A stretch of 64,000 nt of DNA, taken from contig JAJUFH010000001.1 of the NCBI GenBank assembly GCA_029266035.1, positions 1-64,000 of the forward strand, given 5' to 3'. A program made the position numbers and the translations under genes. A model generated the notes under the pieces. That model did not search any database and was not told the origin of the DNA. It saw only the letters and a program-made list of their open reading frames with translations. Positions 19,037 to 28,206 of this stretch are shown here, piece after piece; within the stretch, counting starts at the first letter, position 1; the number at the start of each line of letters is the position of its first letter. Origin of the DNA: Sinomicrobium sp. (GTDB lineage: Bacteria > Bacteroidota > Bacteroidia > Flavobacteriales > Flavobacteriaceae).

Positions 19037-22000
19037 TTAAAAGTTAAGATTGACCCCGAAGGTAAATGTAGACTGAGGTTTTACAGTGCCCATAGGGTAT
19101 TCCGGATCTTCGTCATAATCGTTAAAGAAAATAACCCCGAGATTATTGGCCTGAGCAAAGAAACGCATAGTATCTATACCCAATTTAGAGGTCACCTTTT
19201 TAGGAAGTGAATACCCCAGACTAACTTCCTGAAACCTGATATGAGAAGCATCGGCAGTCAGGTAGTTGAGATAGGGAAAAAATCGATCCCAGAAATAATA
19301 TCTGTAATCTTCTTCAGGAATAGGGACTCTTTGAGAGGGGTCGGAGTTCAACACCTCTCTGTAACTACTGTTTACACGGGTATTCCCTCCCGCCATAGGC
19401 GAATAATTAAAGCCTTGTCTTCTAAACACATGACCGAACTTGGCAGTAACGATAAAGGAGAAGTCAAAATCGTAAATCTCAAACGAATGCATCATTCCAA
19501 AGGTACTCGGAGCCACGGTAGTTCCCTCATTCGAAATATACTCGCGGGCATCCCCTACAGGCCAGTTCTGAAAGGTGAGCTTATCGCCTCCGGCTCCGTG
19601 AAATGAAGGCTGTAAATCAGGGTCTGACTCCGTTCCCACATTAGTCAAGCCGGCATATCTAAGTGACCATAAAGTATTGGCATTATAACCATCCACATAA
19701 GAAGTGGTTCCTCCATCATACAAATCGTACATCTGATACGAAGCCCTGTAAAGCTTGGTAATCCTGTTTTTGTTATAGGAATAGTTGACACTTCCCCTCC
19801 ATACAATATTATTCCCTTTGATAGGCAGCGTAGTTCCCAGTTTGAGTTCAAAACCCTTGTTGGACATCTCCCCATTGTTAAAGGTCTGCGATGCAGTACC
19901 ATTTACTGCAGCTATGGATTGCTGCACCATAAGATCGATACTTTTCTTGTTGTAATAATCCACACTTCCGTAAAGCTTGCCTTGGAACAAAGAAAAATCC
20001 AATCCGAAATTTGCCGATTTGGCCTTTTCCCATCTCAACGTAGGATTTCCATAATCATCCATAATAGCCGTAGTCTCCTGGGTATACTGATTCAAAGTGC
20101 CGTTAATACCAATCAGAGGCTGGAAGGAAGTAGAGGTGTTTACATTCCCGTTAACCCCATAGGTGAGACGTATATTTAACCTATCTAACCAATCCGCATC
20201 TTCCATAAAATGCTCGCGCCCCAATTGCCAGCCCGCACCTACCGACCAAAAAGGTGAATAGCGGTATTTGGGATCTTCGGAAATAAGGTTTGAAGCGTCA
20301 GTTCGGTAACTTCCGGTAATGGTGTATTTGTCGTCAAAAGTATAGGACAAATTGCCATAAAGTGAAAAAAACCGATCCGTATTATACGAAAAAGCATGAG
20401 TAGAAAATATACTGAAGTCATAAAAGTAAGGAACATAAGACATAGGAGAACCATCCCACATAGTCGCTCCTTTTGCAGGATTGAGCAGTTCTCCGGTAGT
20501 CAGGGTTTGGTCGCTATAACCAAAAGCATCCGGGTTTCCGATGAACTCCATTACTCTGTCTTGTATCTCTGAACCCGCTATAAAGTTGATAGCATGCTTT
20601 TCGGCAAAGGTTCTAACAAAAGTCAACTGATTTCTAAAGTTATAGGTCTTTACAGTCGTTTTGTCCTGTTGTAAAATGCCTCCATAAGGCACATTCTGAG
20701 TAGGGGCTGTATTGAAATCCTGATTCCAGCTCGAGGTTTCATTGATAAACTGTCTGACAGCAAACGATTCTTCGCTGTAGTAATTTTTGTTACTGCTATT
20801 AAACAGTTCAAATTGTATTTTTGAATTTAGTGTCAGTCCTTCTATAATCTTAAAGGTCAAGCCTGCCTGAAACCTACTGTTTAACCTCTCCATTCTCAAA
20901 TCCCTGCTCTGCACTTCTGATATGGGGTTATACGACCAGTCAGCATAAGGAAATAACCCCATAGGAACAAAAGCCTCCAAATTGGGACGATAATAATTCA
21001 GATAAGACATATCAATCAAACTGCCATCGGCATTTCTCAACATATCATAGGGCTGTAAGGATTGAATAAAAGCGAGATCCACCCCGTTATTTTTCCCTCT
21101 GTCGTACTGAAAGGTTCCCTGAAAATTAAAATCCAACCAGTTCGTCACGTTTAGCGTATTGCCATAGTTGATTAACACTCGTTTGCTCTCGTCGCCTTTG
21201 TAATAGCTCTTGCCTGTTTCGAACATCAAAGACAATCTGTTGCTCATGCGTTCGCTACCTCCCGAAACAGACACATTGTACTGTTGGGTTATGGGAGACT
21301 GTAAGAGGTAGTCTCTAATTTGGCCCTTGTTATTAAGTCCTCTTAATCGATTTAATTCGGCATCCCTCGCCTCCGGGCTCAATCTTCCCAGTCGCACTTC
21401 ATTCATCGCAGTTATGGCCAACGATTGTGCCCCCAATGCGGAAACTGTAGCAGAAGGTGGCGGCCATGGTCCCCCGAAAAAATCTGAGTCAAATCCCTTT
21501 TGTTCGTAGTTTATTACCTCTTCACTGGTAGCTACGGGATTTACGTAATCGAGATCTAATTTACCGGAAGTTTTTACAAAAGATGAAACCGAAATCCTCG
21601 GCTTGCCCTTTACACCCTTTTTACTGGTAATCACTATAACCCCGTTGGCAGATTTGGCTCCCCAAATCGATGCAGCCGCTGCGTCTTTTAGCACCGTAAT
21701 ACTCTCTACATCATTGGGGTTGATGGTTTCTAATCCTCCCTCTATCGCAAAACCGTCGTATACGATAAGGGGTTGTGCATTGGAGTAAAGACTGGACTTC
21801 CCTCTAATCTCAAAATCTATGGAACCATCGGCATTTACCGTACTTTGAAGACCGGGAATTGCTCCTACCAATCGCTCTGCTATACTTGAGGCCGGCTTTT
21901 CTAACTGCGCTCGCTCTACCGAAGAAAAAGATCCCGTAGCGCGCTCTTTAGAGATGGTCTGGTAACCTGTAGATACCAAAACCACCTCGTCTAAGGTAGT

Positions 22001-22636
22001 TACATTCTCTTTTAATTGCACATTGATCTCCGTTTGCCCTTCTTCTACTACCACTTCTTGATTGTGATAACCGATATAAGAAAAGACCAAAACACTTCCT
22101 TCAGATACTGCTATATTGTATTTACCGTCAAAATCTGTAATAGCACCTCTTCCTGTACCCTTTACTACAACAGCCACTCCGGCCATAGGCAGTCCTGAAG
22201 CATCAGTTACTCGTCCGGAAACCTCATTTTGCTGAAATATATCAAAAGAAGTTGTCTCCCCTACAGTTCCGGGTTTAACTAAAATAATCTTATCACCGAC
22301 AAGCTCCAAGGCATAGCGCCCATGTGAAAGACCTAACTGCAATAAATCGCCTGCTTTTATCACTCCTTTTTTTAGAGTGACTACAGGAGCATCTTTAAAC
22401 ATATCTACCTGATACATAAAGGTGCAATCCGTTTGACGCATTATAAGGTCGAATACTTCATCTACGGTGACTACCCTGTCCGTATCAATAACTACATTTA
22501 CATTTTGCGAAAAAACGTTATCGGAAGTAAAACCAAATGCTACGGTACATATTAAGAATATATAAATCCTCATAATAATTTGTAGCAATCTTTGACTCTT
22601 GCCAAAGACAATAAGCCTCCTTAAATTAATTTCCAT
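19037..22636 (-). CDS. SusC/RagA TonB-dependent transporter with STN signalling domain (locus 1)
   Basis: A 1199-residue outer-membrane transporter. After the signal region (about 20-44) comes an STN domain (about 48-118) for contact with FecR, then a carboxypeptidase-like regulatory domain (about 137-210, GRVTDASGLPMAGVAVVVKG), a plug (about 220-340, with QPLIVYDGF and ANGVIVITSKKG) and the barrel, ending in FTFGVNLNF. STN plus FecR plus ECF sigma means surface signalling: bound ligand should induce the operon. A second Met at codon 22 could be the real start. The ATG at 22636 coincides with a candidate antisense promoter box on plus. Confidence 0.95.
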   Translation of the reverse strand: MEINLRRLIVFGKSQRLLQIIMRIYIFLICTVAFGFTSDNVFSQNVNVVIDTDRVVTVDEVFDLIMRQTDCTFMYQVDMFKDAPVVTLKKGVIKAGDLLQLGLSHGRYALELVGDKIILVKPGTVGETTSFDIFQQNEVSGRVTDASGLPMAGVAVVVKGTGRGAITDFDGKYNIAVSEGSVLVFSYIGYHNQEVVVEEGQTEINVQLKENVTTLDEVVLVSTGYQTISKERATGSFSSVERAQLEKPASSIAERLVGAIPGLQSTVNADGSIDFEIRGKSSLYSNAQPLIVYDGFAIEGGLETINPNDVESITVLKDAAAASIWGAKSANGVIVITSKKGVKGKPRISVSSFVKTSGKLDLDYVNPVATSEEVINYEQKGFDSDFFGGPWPPPSATVSALGAQSLAITAMNEVRLGRLSPEARDAELNRLRGLNNKGQIRDYLLQSPITQQYNVSVSGGSERMSNRLSLMFETGKSYYKGDESKRVLINYGNTLNVTNWLDFNFQGTFQYDRGKNNGVDLAFIQSLQPYDMLRNADGSLIDMSYLNYYRPNLEAFVPMGLFPYADWSYNPISEVQSRDLRMERLNSRFQAGLTFKIIEGLTLNSKIQFELFNSSNKNYYSEESFAVRQFINETSSWNQDFNTAPTQNVPYGGILQQDKTTVKTYNFRNQLTFVRTFAEKHAINFIAGSEIQDRVMEFIGNPDAFGYSDQTLTTGELLNPAKGATMWDGSPMSYVPYFYDFSIFSTHAFSYNTDRFFSLYGNLSYTFDDKYTITGSYRTDASNLISEDPKYRYSPFWSVGAGWQLGREHFMEDADWLDRLNIRLTYGVNGNVNTSTSFQPLIGINGTLNQYTQETTAIMDDYGNPTLRWEKAKSANFGLDFSLFQGKLYGSVDYYNKKSIDLMVQQSIAAVNGTASQTFNNGEMSNKGFELKLGTTLPIKGNNIVWRGSVNYSYNKNRITKLYRASYQMYDLYDGGTTSYVDGYNANTLWSLRYAGLTNVGTESDPDLQPSFHGAGGDKLTFQNWPVGDAREYISNEGTTVAPSTFGMMHSFEIYDFDFSFIVTAKFGHVFRRQGFNYSPMAGGNTRVNSSYREVLNSDPSQRVPIPEEDYRYYFWDRFFPYLNYLTADASHIRFQEVSLGYSLPKKVTSKLGIDTMRFFAQANNLGVIFFNDYDEDPEYPMGTVKPQSTFTFGVNLNF

Positions 22637-22643
22637 AAATTTG
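22636..22643 (+). promoter_or_regulatory. Candidate -7 box for antisense RNA, locus 1
   Basis: TAAATTTG is a perfect match to the Bacteroidota -7 consensus TAnnTTTG on the plus strand. Its first base is the base opposite the A of the susC ATG. No TTTG -33 element is found 17-23 nt upstream, so the call rests on the -7 box and the terminator downstream. Confidence 0.35.
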
Positions 22644-22649
22644 TTTGGT

Positions 22650-22741
22650 ATTAATCGGTTAATAATAATTGGTTAATCATGTTCAATAAGGGGATATAAA
22701 CTTTTTGACTTTGGCGAGCAGAAGTTGTATTCCCTTTTTTT
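22650..22741 (+). ncRNA. Candidate cis-antisense RNA opposing the susC leader (locus 1)
   Basis: Predicted from the -7 box at 22636-22643 and the plus-strand terminator ending at 22741: about 92 nt, wholly inside the 107-bp gap between fecR and susC and antisense to the susC 5' leader. Known precedent: cis-encoded antisense RNAs such as DonS in Bacteroides repress susC-type genes from the same position. The transcript itself is inferred; the 5' end is uncertain by several bases. Confidence 0.4.
22690..22741 (+). terminator. Plus-strand intrinsic terminator between fecR and susC (locus 1)
   Basis: The arms 22690-22703 and 22722-22734 form 13 pairs (two G-U) with one bulged A and an 18-nt loop, followed by seven T at 22735-22741. 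It is in terminator orientation only on the plus strand, while both flanking genes are on minus. It abuts the fecR stop codon at 22744. Confidence 0.65.
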
Positions 22742-22743
22742 GA

Positions 22744-23898
22744 CTATCTCAAAATAATTTTGCGGTCTTTTATTTCATAGGCATCGATAAAATTGGTGTT
22801 TTTGATTACGTTTAGAATATCTTCTATACTCTGATCTCTATTTAATTGTCCCTTAAACCTCAGGCTTTCGAGGCTTTTGTCATCAAAGATTACGTCTACA
22901 TCATACCATCGCGACAACACTACCATAATCTCTTTTAAGCTCTTGTCGTCAAAACTGAACAGGCCGTTTTTCCAGGAGGTGATCTGTTTAGTATCGACCT
23001 CCACTACACGCACGTCATTAGTCTCTTTGTTCAAAACAGTTTGCTGACCGGGTACCATCACCAAATCCGCTTTGTTTTTAGACGACTGCATTACCACCGA
23101 GCCCTCTACCAGAGTGGTGTATATTTGCGATTCTTCTGGATAGGCCTTTAGGTTAAATTCGGTACCCAGCACTTCTATCACCTGACCTTCAGTGTGTACT
23201 TTAAATTTTGCTCCGCCGTGCTCAGTGCTGGGAGAAACGTCGAAATAGGCCTCTCCGTAAACTAAATCGACCCTTCTAATCTCCCCTTCTGCAAACTTCA
23301 CCGGGTATTTGAGTTGAGAACCGGAATTTAACCACACTTTGGTACCGTCAGACAGTTCTACATAAAACTCTCCACCTCTCGGCACGGTCAGATAATTGTA
23401 AGAGGGGGTTCCTCCATCGTCTTTACTCCTGTCGTACACCAATTCGCTTCCGTTGCTCTTCACCGCCTCAGAAAGATATTCTTCACCTTCAATCAAGGCC
23501 ACCTCTTCCCCGCTTTCAAGGGTCAGCACAGCTTTGCCCTTGCCCGCTTGAATCTCCTGATTTACCACGACTTGCTTATCTGCATTTTGAAAGCGATTTA
23601 CAAACAGAAAGGAAAGAGACAACAACAATACTACTGAGGCAGCTACGGCATATCGGTAAAATTTCTTTCTATACACGGGAACCCGCAACGGCACGTCTCG
23701 ATCGACAGACTTGAGGATGTTGCGGAGCATGTTCTCTTTGACAATATGCTCAGGCCCCAAACGATCTACCCAGTCGTGAGATTGCTGAAAACTCTCGTAA
23801 TAATTGATGAGCTTTACCATCTCTTCAGGAGTAATCTCCTCATCGAGGTATTTCTCTATCAATTTCCTAAATTCTCTGTCTAAATTTTCTTCTTTCAT
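22744..23898 (-). CDS. FecR-family anti-sigma factor (locus 1)
   Basis: A 384-residue single-pass inner-membrane protein. Residues about 1-75 are the cytoplasmic sigma-binding part (KLIEKYLDEEITPEEMVKL), a membrane helix spans about 83-104, the FecR domain is about 135-260 (VPRGGEFYVELSDGTKVWLN, then FKVHTEGQVIEVLGTEFNL), and a DUF4974-type C-terminal domain is about 300-384. It receives the signal from the SusC STN domain and controls the ECF sigma encoded 220 bp upstream. Confidence 0.95.
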   Translation of the reverse strand: MKEENLDREFRKLIEKYLDEEITPEEMVKLINYYESFQQSHDWVDRLGPEHIVKENMLRNILKSVDRDVPLRVPVYRKKFYRYAVAASVVLLLSLSFLFVNRFQNADKQVVVNQEIQAGKGKAVLTLESGEEVALIEGEEYLSEAVKSNGSELVYDRSKDDGGTPSYNYLTVPRGGEFYVELSDGTKVWLNSGSQLKYPVKFAEGEIRRVDLVYGEAYFDVSPSTEHGGAKFKVHTEGQVIEVLGTEFNLKAYPEESQIYTTLVEGSVVMQSSKNKADLVMVPGQQTVLNKETNDVRVVEVDTKQITSWKNGLFSFDDKSLKEIMVVLSRWYDVDVIFDDKSLESLRFKGQLNRDQSIEDILNVIKNTNFIDAYEIKDRKIILR

Positions 23899-24118
23899 AC
23901 CCCTAATTTGGAAGTTGAGCTAAGCCCTTTGCACCATTTGTGTTATGCATGTATTAATACAGTGTTAAAAATTTGAGCTATCCCCTAAAAATAATTTTTA
24001 TTTTTTTGACATCTACCTCCACCTAACCTCATAACAAACTGAAAAACAACGATTAACAAGGATGTTTTTTTTTACAGCAATACAGATATCGATATATCTC
24101 ATACTGATTTAACTTTCA

Positions 24119-24685
24119 CTATTGCATTCCTATAAAAATCAGTAGATACAGATAATGCCCCAGGGCAGAACGCAGTATTTTCAGGGCATTGGCTATGTGG
24201 TTTTCAACGGTTTTTGCAGATATATTTAGCCGTTGTGCTATTTCTTTGTGGCTCAATTGAGCATCGCGACTCAACTGGTAAACTTCTTTGCATTTTTTTG
24301 GCAGTGTTTCGACTACAGCAGCCACTTGTCGCAGCAACTCGTCGTGCATAACCTCAGTTTCGGGAGTGGCGTATTGAAAGCGCTTATTCAACTCTTCAAA
24401 CAGCTCTACCCTCATCGGCTTGTTCTTTCTAAATTCGGCAAACACCTTATAGCGCACACAGGCGTACAAATAACTTTTTAATGAAACTCTGATTTCCAGC
24501 TCCCGCCTGTTATTCCACAAATCTATAAATACATCTTGGATAATTTCTTCGCAGATTTCCTTGTCTTTCAGCAAATTGTATGACGATATAAAAAGAGGTT
24601 TCCAAAAGGCATCGTACAATTTTACCAATGCATTTTTATCATCAGCTTTTAACCCTTGAATAATATCACGGTCAGAGTTAAACAT
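24119..24685 (-). CDS. ECF RNA polymerase sigma factor (locus 1)
   Basis: A 188-residue ECF sigma-70 factor. Region 2 is about 10-80 (EEIIQDVFIDLWNNR) and region 4 is about 115-170, with the helix-turn-helix SHKEIAQRLNISAKTVENHI. I chose the ATG at 24685 over the one at 24721, because the family N-terminus begins just before the DRDIIQGLKADD region. The protein ends in a short hydrophobic tail (YLYLLIFIG), as does the sigma factor of locus 2. It should transcribe the SusC operon when FecR releases or activates it. Confidence 0.93.
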   Translation of the reverse strand: MFNSDRDIIQGLKADDKNALVKLYDAFWKPLFISSYNLLKDKEICEEIIQDVFIDLWNNRRELEIRVSLKSYLYACVRYKVFAEFRKNKPMRVELFEELNKRFQYATPETEVMHDELLRQVAAVVETLPKKCKEVYQLSRDAQLSHKEIAQRLNISAKTVENHIANALKILRSALGHYLYLLIFIGMQ

Positions 24686-24864
24686 AATAGGAGTGGAAAT
24701 GTTACAACTACAAAAAAACAATATTTATCTCAATAAATCGATTTTAACTAATCAAATATCAAAACTCCAGAAAATCCCGGTTTTCTACTATACCTTTCTA
24801 TTACTCCAAAATATACCTTTGAAACTGTATTTATAAATGCTATTAAAAACACTGTCATCCTATT

Positions 24865-26226
24865 ATGGAATCGTTTTCCTTTAAATTTCAGAATCAGAAA
24901 TCAGTTCGCTATCTGATTGGCGCATTACTGTTATCGTTTGTATCAATAGGCATAGTGATAGCGCTCGATTTTGTTAATGTCGTAGTCTTTTTATCCGCTG
25001 TATTCCTCCCCATGGCCGGTGGGATGTACTTTATGATCAAAAAAGGAAAGGCCAAAGACCGCATCACTCTTACCGACTCGCTGCTGAACTCCGACCATTT
25101 TGGTCGTATTCCCTATGCTGAAATCGACAAGATTTACGAGGCCAATATTTTTACAGCTCCTCCCTCCTCCCTTAAAATGCGTCTGAAATCTGGGAAGAAA
25201 ATTATGTGGGCGCTGAGCGACAGAGGCAGTATCTACAACAGTGAAGAAGACCTTCGCGTTTTTTTTGAATTTAAAGAAGCGCTGTCTGTTCGTTTGGACC
25301 AATTTTACGGAACGAGACAACAAACAGTATCTGCAACACCAGAAACCTCAGCTGAAACGGTGAGTAGTGAACCGGTGTATATCGAAAGAGAAGAAACTCC
25401 CGATCAACAGCTCAAAAAAAACATCGCAAAAAGCAAAAAAGGCACCTGGGCTATACCCATCAGTCTCCTTTTCGGACTCCTTGCTTTGGTACGTACTTGT
25501 GGAGACGACTGGTTTAAAAAGGATGATCTCGACTTTCAAAAAATGTACCGACAATCCCAACAACTACACGATAGTTACCTCCAACAAGCCAAGAAAATTG
25601 TGCGCGAACGGCTAAAAACGGAAGGGCGGCTCTTTCTCTACACCAACGATGCACAAGCCACACTAAACCTACTCCCACCCATACATTACAGCAATCCAAC
25701 GGGCATTAAGACCTTCGAGTACAACAATGCCATAGACGATCTTCGCAATTTTGTACAAAATCCCGATTCGGTAAAGCTAAACCTCATCTTAATGGATGGC
25801 TACAAAGATGCGAGAGAACTCAAAGGAGGTATATGGAACCGCTCTGATTCTGGCAACAAAGCCTTGTTTTTAAGAATATACGACCCTACTCACAAGATAA
25901 AACCCCGCTACAATCGACAGATTATAGACAGTGCCGACTACCCCGTATTGGAGCATATCTGGAAAGCCCCGGTTTACGATTCTATTCCCTTAGATGAAAG
26001 TTTAAAAACATCCTTTCCCGGCTTTAATGTGTTGCTCTCTCTGGTGAGGCATAATGCGCCTTCCTGTAAACTGTATATGGCTGCTCGTGAAAAAGACGGA
26101 CTGACAGAAAAAAGTTTTAGGGAAGCCGTGCACTTGCTCAACAAGGTATTACAAGACGTAAAGGCTGATACTACTGCATTTAGCTTAAAAATCATTGATG
26201 GTACCGATGATTTCTACAGCGAATAA
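24865..26226 (+). CDS. Membrane protein of unknown function with a PH-like region
   Basis: 453 residues. Two membrane helices are at about 16-36 and 38-58, followed by a stretch (about 65-150) whose strand pattern, ITLTDSLLNS then IPYAEIDKIYEA, resembles a bacterial PH-like domain. A linker rich in Thr, Ser and Glu follows (about 153-185), then a third helix (about 195-212). The C-terminal 235 residues are soluble, and I do not recognise a family. It diverges from the sigma gene across a 179-bp gap, where I see no consensus promoter. No link to locus 1 can be shown. Confidence 0.75.
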   Translation: MESFSFKFQNQKSVRYLIGALLLSFVSIGIVIALDFVNVVVFLSAVFLPMAGGMYFMIKKGKAKDRITLTDSLLNSDHFGRIPYAEIDKIYEANIFTAPPSSLKMRLKSGKKIMWALSDRGSIYNSEEDLRVFFEFKEALSVRLDQFYGTRQQTVSATPETSAETVSSEPVYIEREETPDQQLKKNIAKSKKGTWAIPISLLFGLLALVRTCGDDWFKKDDLDFQKMYRQSQQLHDSYLQQAKKIVRERLKTEGRLFLYTNDAQATLNLLPPIHYSNPTGIKTFEYNNAIDDLRNFVQNPDSVKLNLILMDGYKDARELKGGIWNRSDSGNKALFLRIYDPTHKIKPRYNRQIIDSADYPVLEHIWKAPVYDSIPLDESLKTSFPGFNVLLSLVRHNAPSCKLYMAAREKDGLTEKSFREAVHLLNKVLQDVKADTTAFSLKIIDGTDDFYSE

Positions 26227-26375
26227 GCTGCAATAATAACGGAGACATATACCAATAAGAGGTAAAAAGCGTTATAGCTAAAATGCGGTTTGAAGTCCTT
26301 GTAGGGGAATTGGTTATTGAGCCGACAAGTATTGCATCTATAACCTAACGCCCCAATAACCTAACAACAAAATAA

Positions 26376-28016
26376 ATGCCTTATCTCTCCATATTGTTTC
26401 TATTTTTATCCCTTTTCCCGGTGTATAGCCAGGAGCAGCTTTCCCTTGAAAATGCAGGGCAAAAGGCACAATACTATCTCGAAAAACTACAATATCATTA
26501 CGGAGAGGGAGAATACGAACTCCACAAGGCATACAGCGATTCCCTCTTGGAAATCACCCAAAAACACGGACTCAACGATCTGAAGGTTATGGCTATCGTA
26601 AACCAGGCCGTGTATTACAATTATACTGCTAATTATGAAGAAGCCCTAAAGCGCTATCACCTCGCCTTACAACAAAGTGATGCCATAAGCAGTCGCGATG
26701 TGGCCAAAACCGTGATTCTGGTAAACATCGGCAACACCTACAACAATATAGGAGCTTACGACAAAGCCATTAGCACTATGGATACCGTACTCCTTCGCTC
26801 CCGAAGATACCCGGTGCCTCCCCGCACGGAAATATCGGCCTATAACGGACTGGCAACAGCCTATTCTAAATTAGACGATGAAAAGAGGGCCATAGACAAC
26901 TTGTTTAAAGTAAAAGAAAAAGGAGAGCAGCTCAAAGACACCGCAGTTGTTGTTTCGGCACTCAACAATCTGGGCAGTTCTTATATAAAACTACAGTGGT
27001 ACGACCGCGCCTTAGAAAGTTCTTCCAACTCGTTAAAACTACTTCAAGATCAGGAGACAAGAGGCAAGACACATGCCTTAATCAATCAGGGAATTTCTCT
27101 ATTGCACACAGGCAAGGCTGTAGAAGCCTTAGACTACCTTGTGAAATCGGGCGAGCTGGCAAGACAGCAGAAAAGCAAGGAATTACAGATGGAAAGCCAT
27201 AAGTACCTCGCCGAGTGCTATGAGACCCTCGGAAAATTTGAGGACGCTTCGAGAGAGCAAAAGCACTACGCCCAATTGGTAAGTGATAAAATGGACGAAA
27301 GGACTGATGCCCTCACCCTCAATCACGAAAAGGAAAAAGCGGAAAGAAGTGAAAATCTCGAACAGGTCAGTCTGGAAAAAGAGGTTTTAAAAAACCGTCA
27401 ACAAGGGTTGATTACCACAGGAATCATCGCAGTTTCAACACTCAGTCTACTACTGTTATTCTTGTATAACAACCGCAAAAAATTAAAACAACGGCACACC
27501 CATCTCCTCAAAAACCTCATCGATGTTACCGAAGAGAACAACAGCCTGAAATCGAGAATACAGCAGCTTGCCACCAACTCAGGTGCCGACGATGCTACCG
27601 CTGAAGAAACCACAAACCAACCTCAATACAAAAACTCTTCCCTCAGTCCGGAAGACCGACAAAACTTTATGGAACGTATCACCGAGTTTATGGAGACCGA
27701 CAAGCCCTATCTCGACCTCGATCTCGACCACGCCATGCTGGCCTCAAAACTAGAGATGAGCAACAATCACCTCTCTGAAGTTCTCAACCTGTGTTTTAAG
27801 CAAAATTTCTACAATTTTGTAAACCTATACCGGATAAACGAAGCCTGTAAGCTGATGAAATCGACGACACATAAAGATGCTAAACTAATCTCCATAGCCT
27901 ACGAATCGGGCTTTAAAAGCAAATCGTCATTTAACCGGGTTTTTAAGCTCCACACCGGATATACCCCAAGTGAATACCGCAAACAATACGGAGGTGACGA
28001 GATGACGAGATCGTAA
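26376..28016 (+). CDS. Membrane-tethered TPR / AraC-type transcriptional regulator
   Basis: A 546-residue protein with a signal peptide (about 1-18), five or six TPR units (about 60-320; for example NIGNTYNNIGAYDKAI), a membrane helix (about 343-366), a coiled-coil linker, and a C-terminal AraC helix-turn-helix domain (about 445-540; YRINEACKLMKS, then IAYESGFKSKSSFNRVF). The TPR part should face the periplasm and the HTH part the cytoplasm, giving a one-component transmembrane regulator. This layout is common in Bacteroidota. Possible targets are the adhesin-like gene and PorP/SprF gene that follow on the same strand, but no operator was identified. Confidence 0.9.
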   Translation: MPYLSILFLFLSLFPVYSQEQLSLENAGQKAQYYLEKLQYHYGEGEYELHKAYSDSLLEITQKHGLNDLKVMAIVNQAVYYNYTANYEEALKRYHLALQQSDAISSRDVAKTVILVNIGNTYNNIGAYDKAISTMDTVLLRSRRYPVPPRTEISAYNGLATAYSKLDDEKRAIDNLFKVKEKGEQLKDTAVVVSALNNLGSSYIKLQWYDRALESSSNSLKLLQDQETRGKTHALINQGISLLHTGKAVEALDYLVKSGELARQQKSKELQMESHKYLAECYETLGKFEDASREQKHYAQLVSDKMDERTDALTLNHEKEKAERSENLEQVSLEKEVLKNRQQGLITTGIIAVSTLSLLLLFLYNNRKKLKQRHTHLLKNLIDVTEENNSLKSRIQQLATNSGADDATAEETTNQPQYKNSSLSPEDRQNFMERITEFMETDKPYLDLDLDHAMLASKLEMSNNHLSEVLNLCFKQNFYNFVNLYRINEACKLMKSTTHKDAKLISIAYESGFKSKSSFNRVFKLHTGYTPSEYRKQYGGDEMTRS

Positions 28017-28159
28017 AAAATCAATTGCCTAACTGTGCTCATTGCTACTTAAACAGTCTGTTCAAAACTAAACTCAAAAATTCACCATCCCCTTATTACA
28101 CAAGGTCTACAAAAGGGTCTCACTCCTTAGAATGAAACATTTTTGCCCCTGCGCTTAAA

Positions 28160-28167
28160 TACATTTG
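28160..28167 (+). promoter_or_regulatory. Candidate -7 promoter box of the LRR/FN3 protein gene
   Basis: TACATTTG matches TAnnTTTG perfectly, with a TTTG at 28142-28145. The 14-nt spacing is shorter than the usual 17-23. It lies 40 bp before the chosen ATG at 28207 and makes a start at 28165 unlikely, since that codon would lie inside the promoter. Confidence 0.4.
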
Positions 28168-28206
28168 CCTCGCAGATTATTCCGCTTGCGGGCAAATTGC
28201 GATTTT

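Noticed and set aside
28165-28206. Upstream ATG start for the LRR/FN3 protein
   Set aside because: It lies within a consensus -7 box and would put 14 charged residues before the signal peptide.
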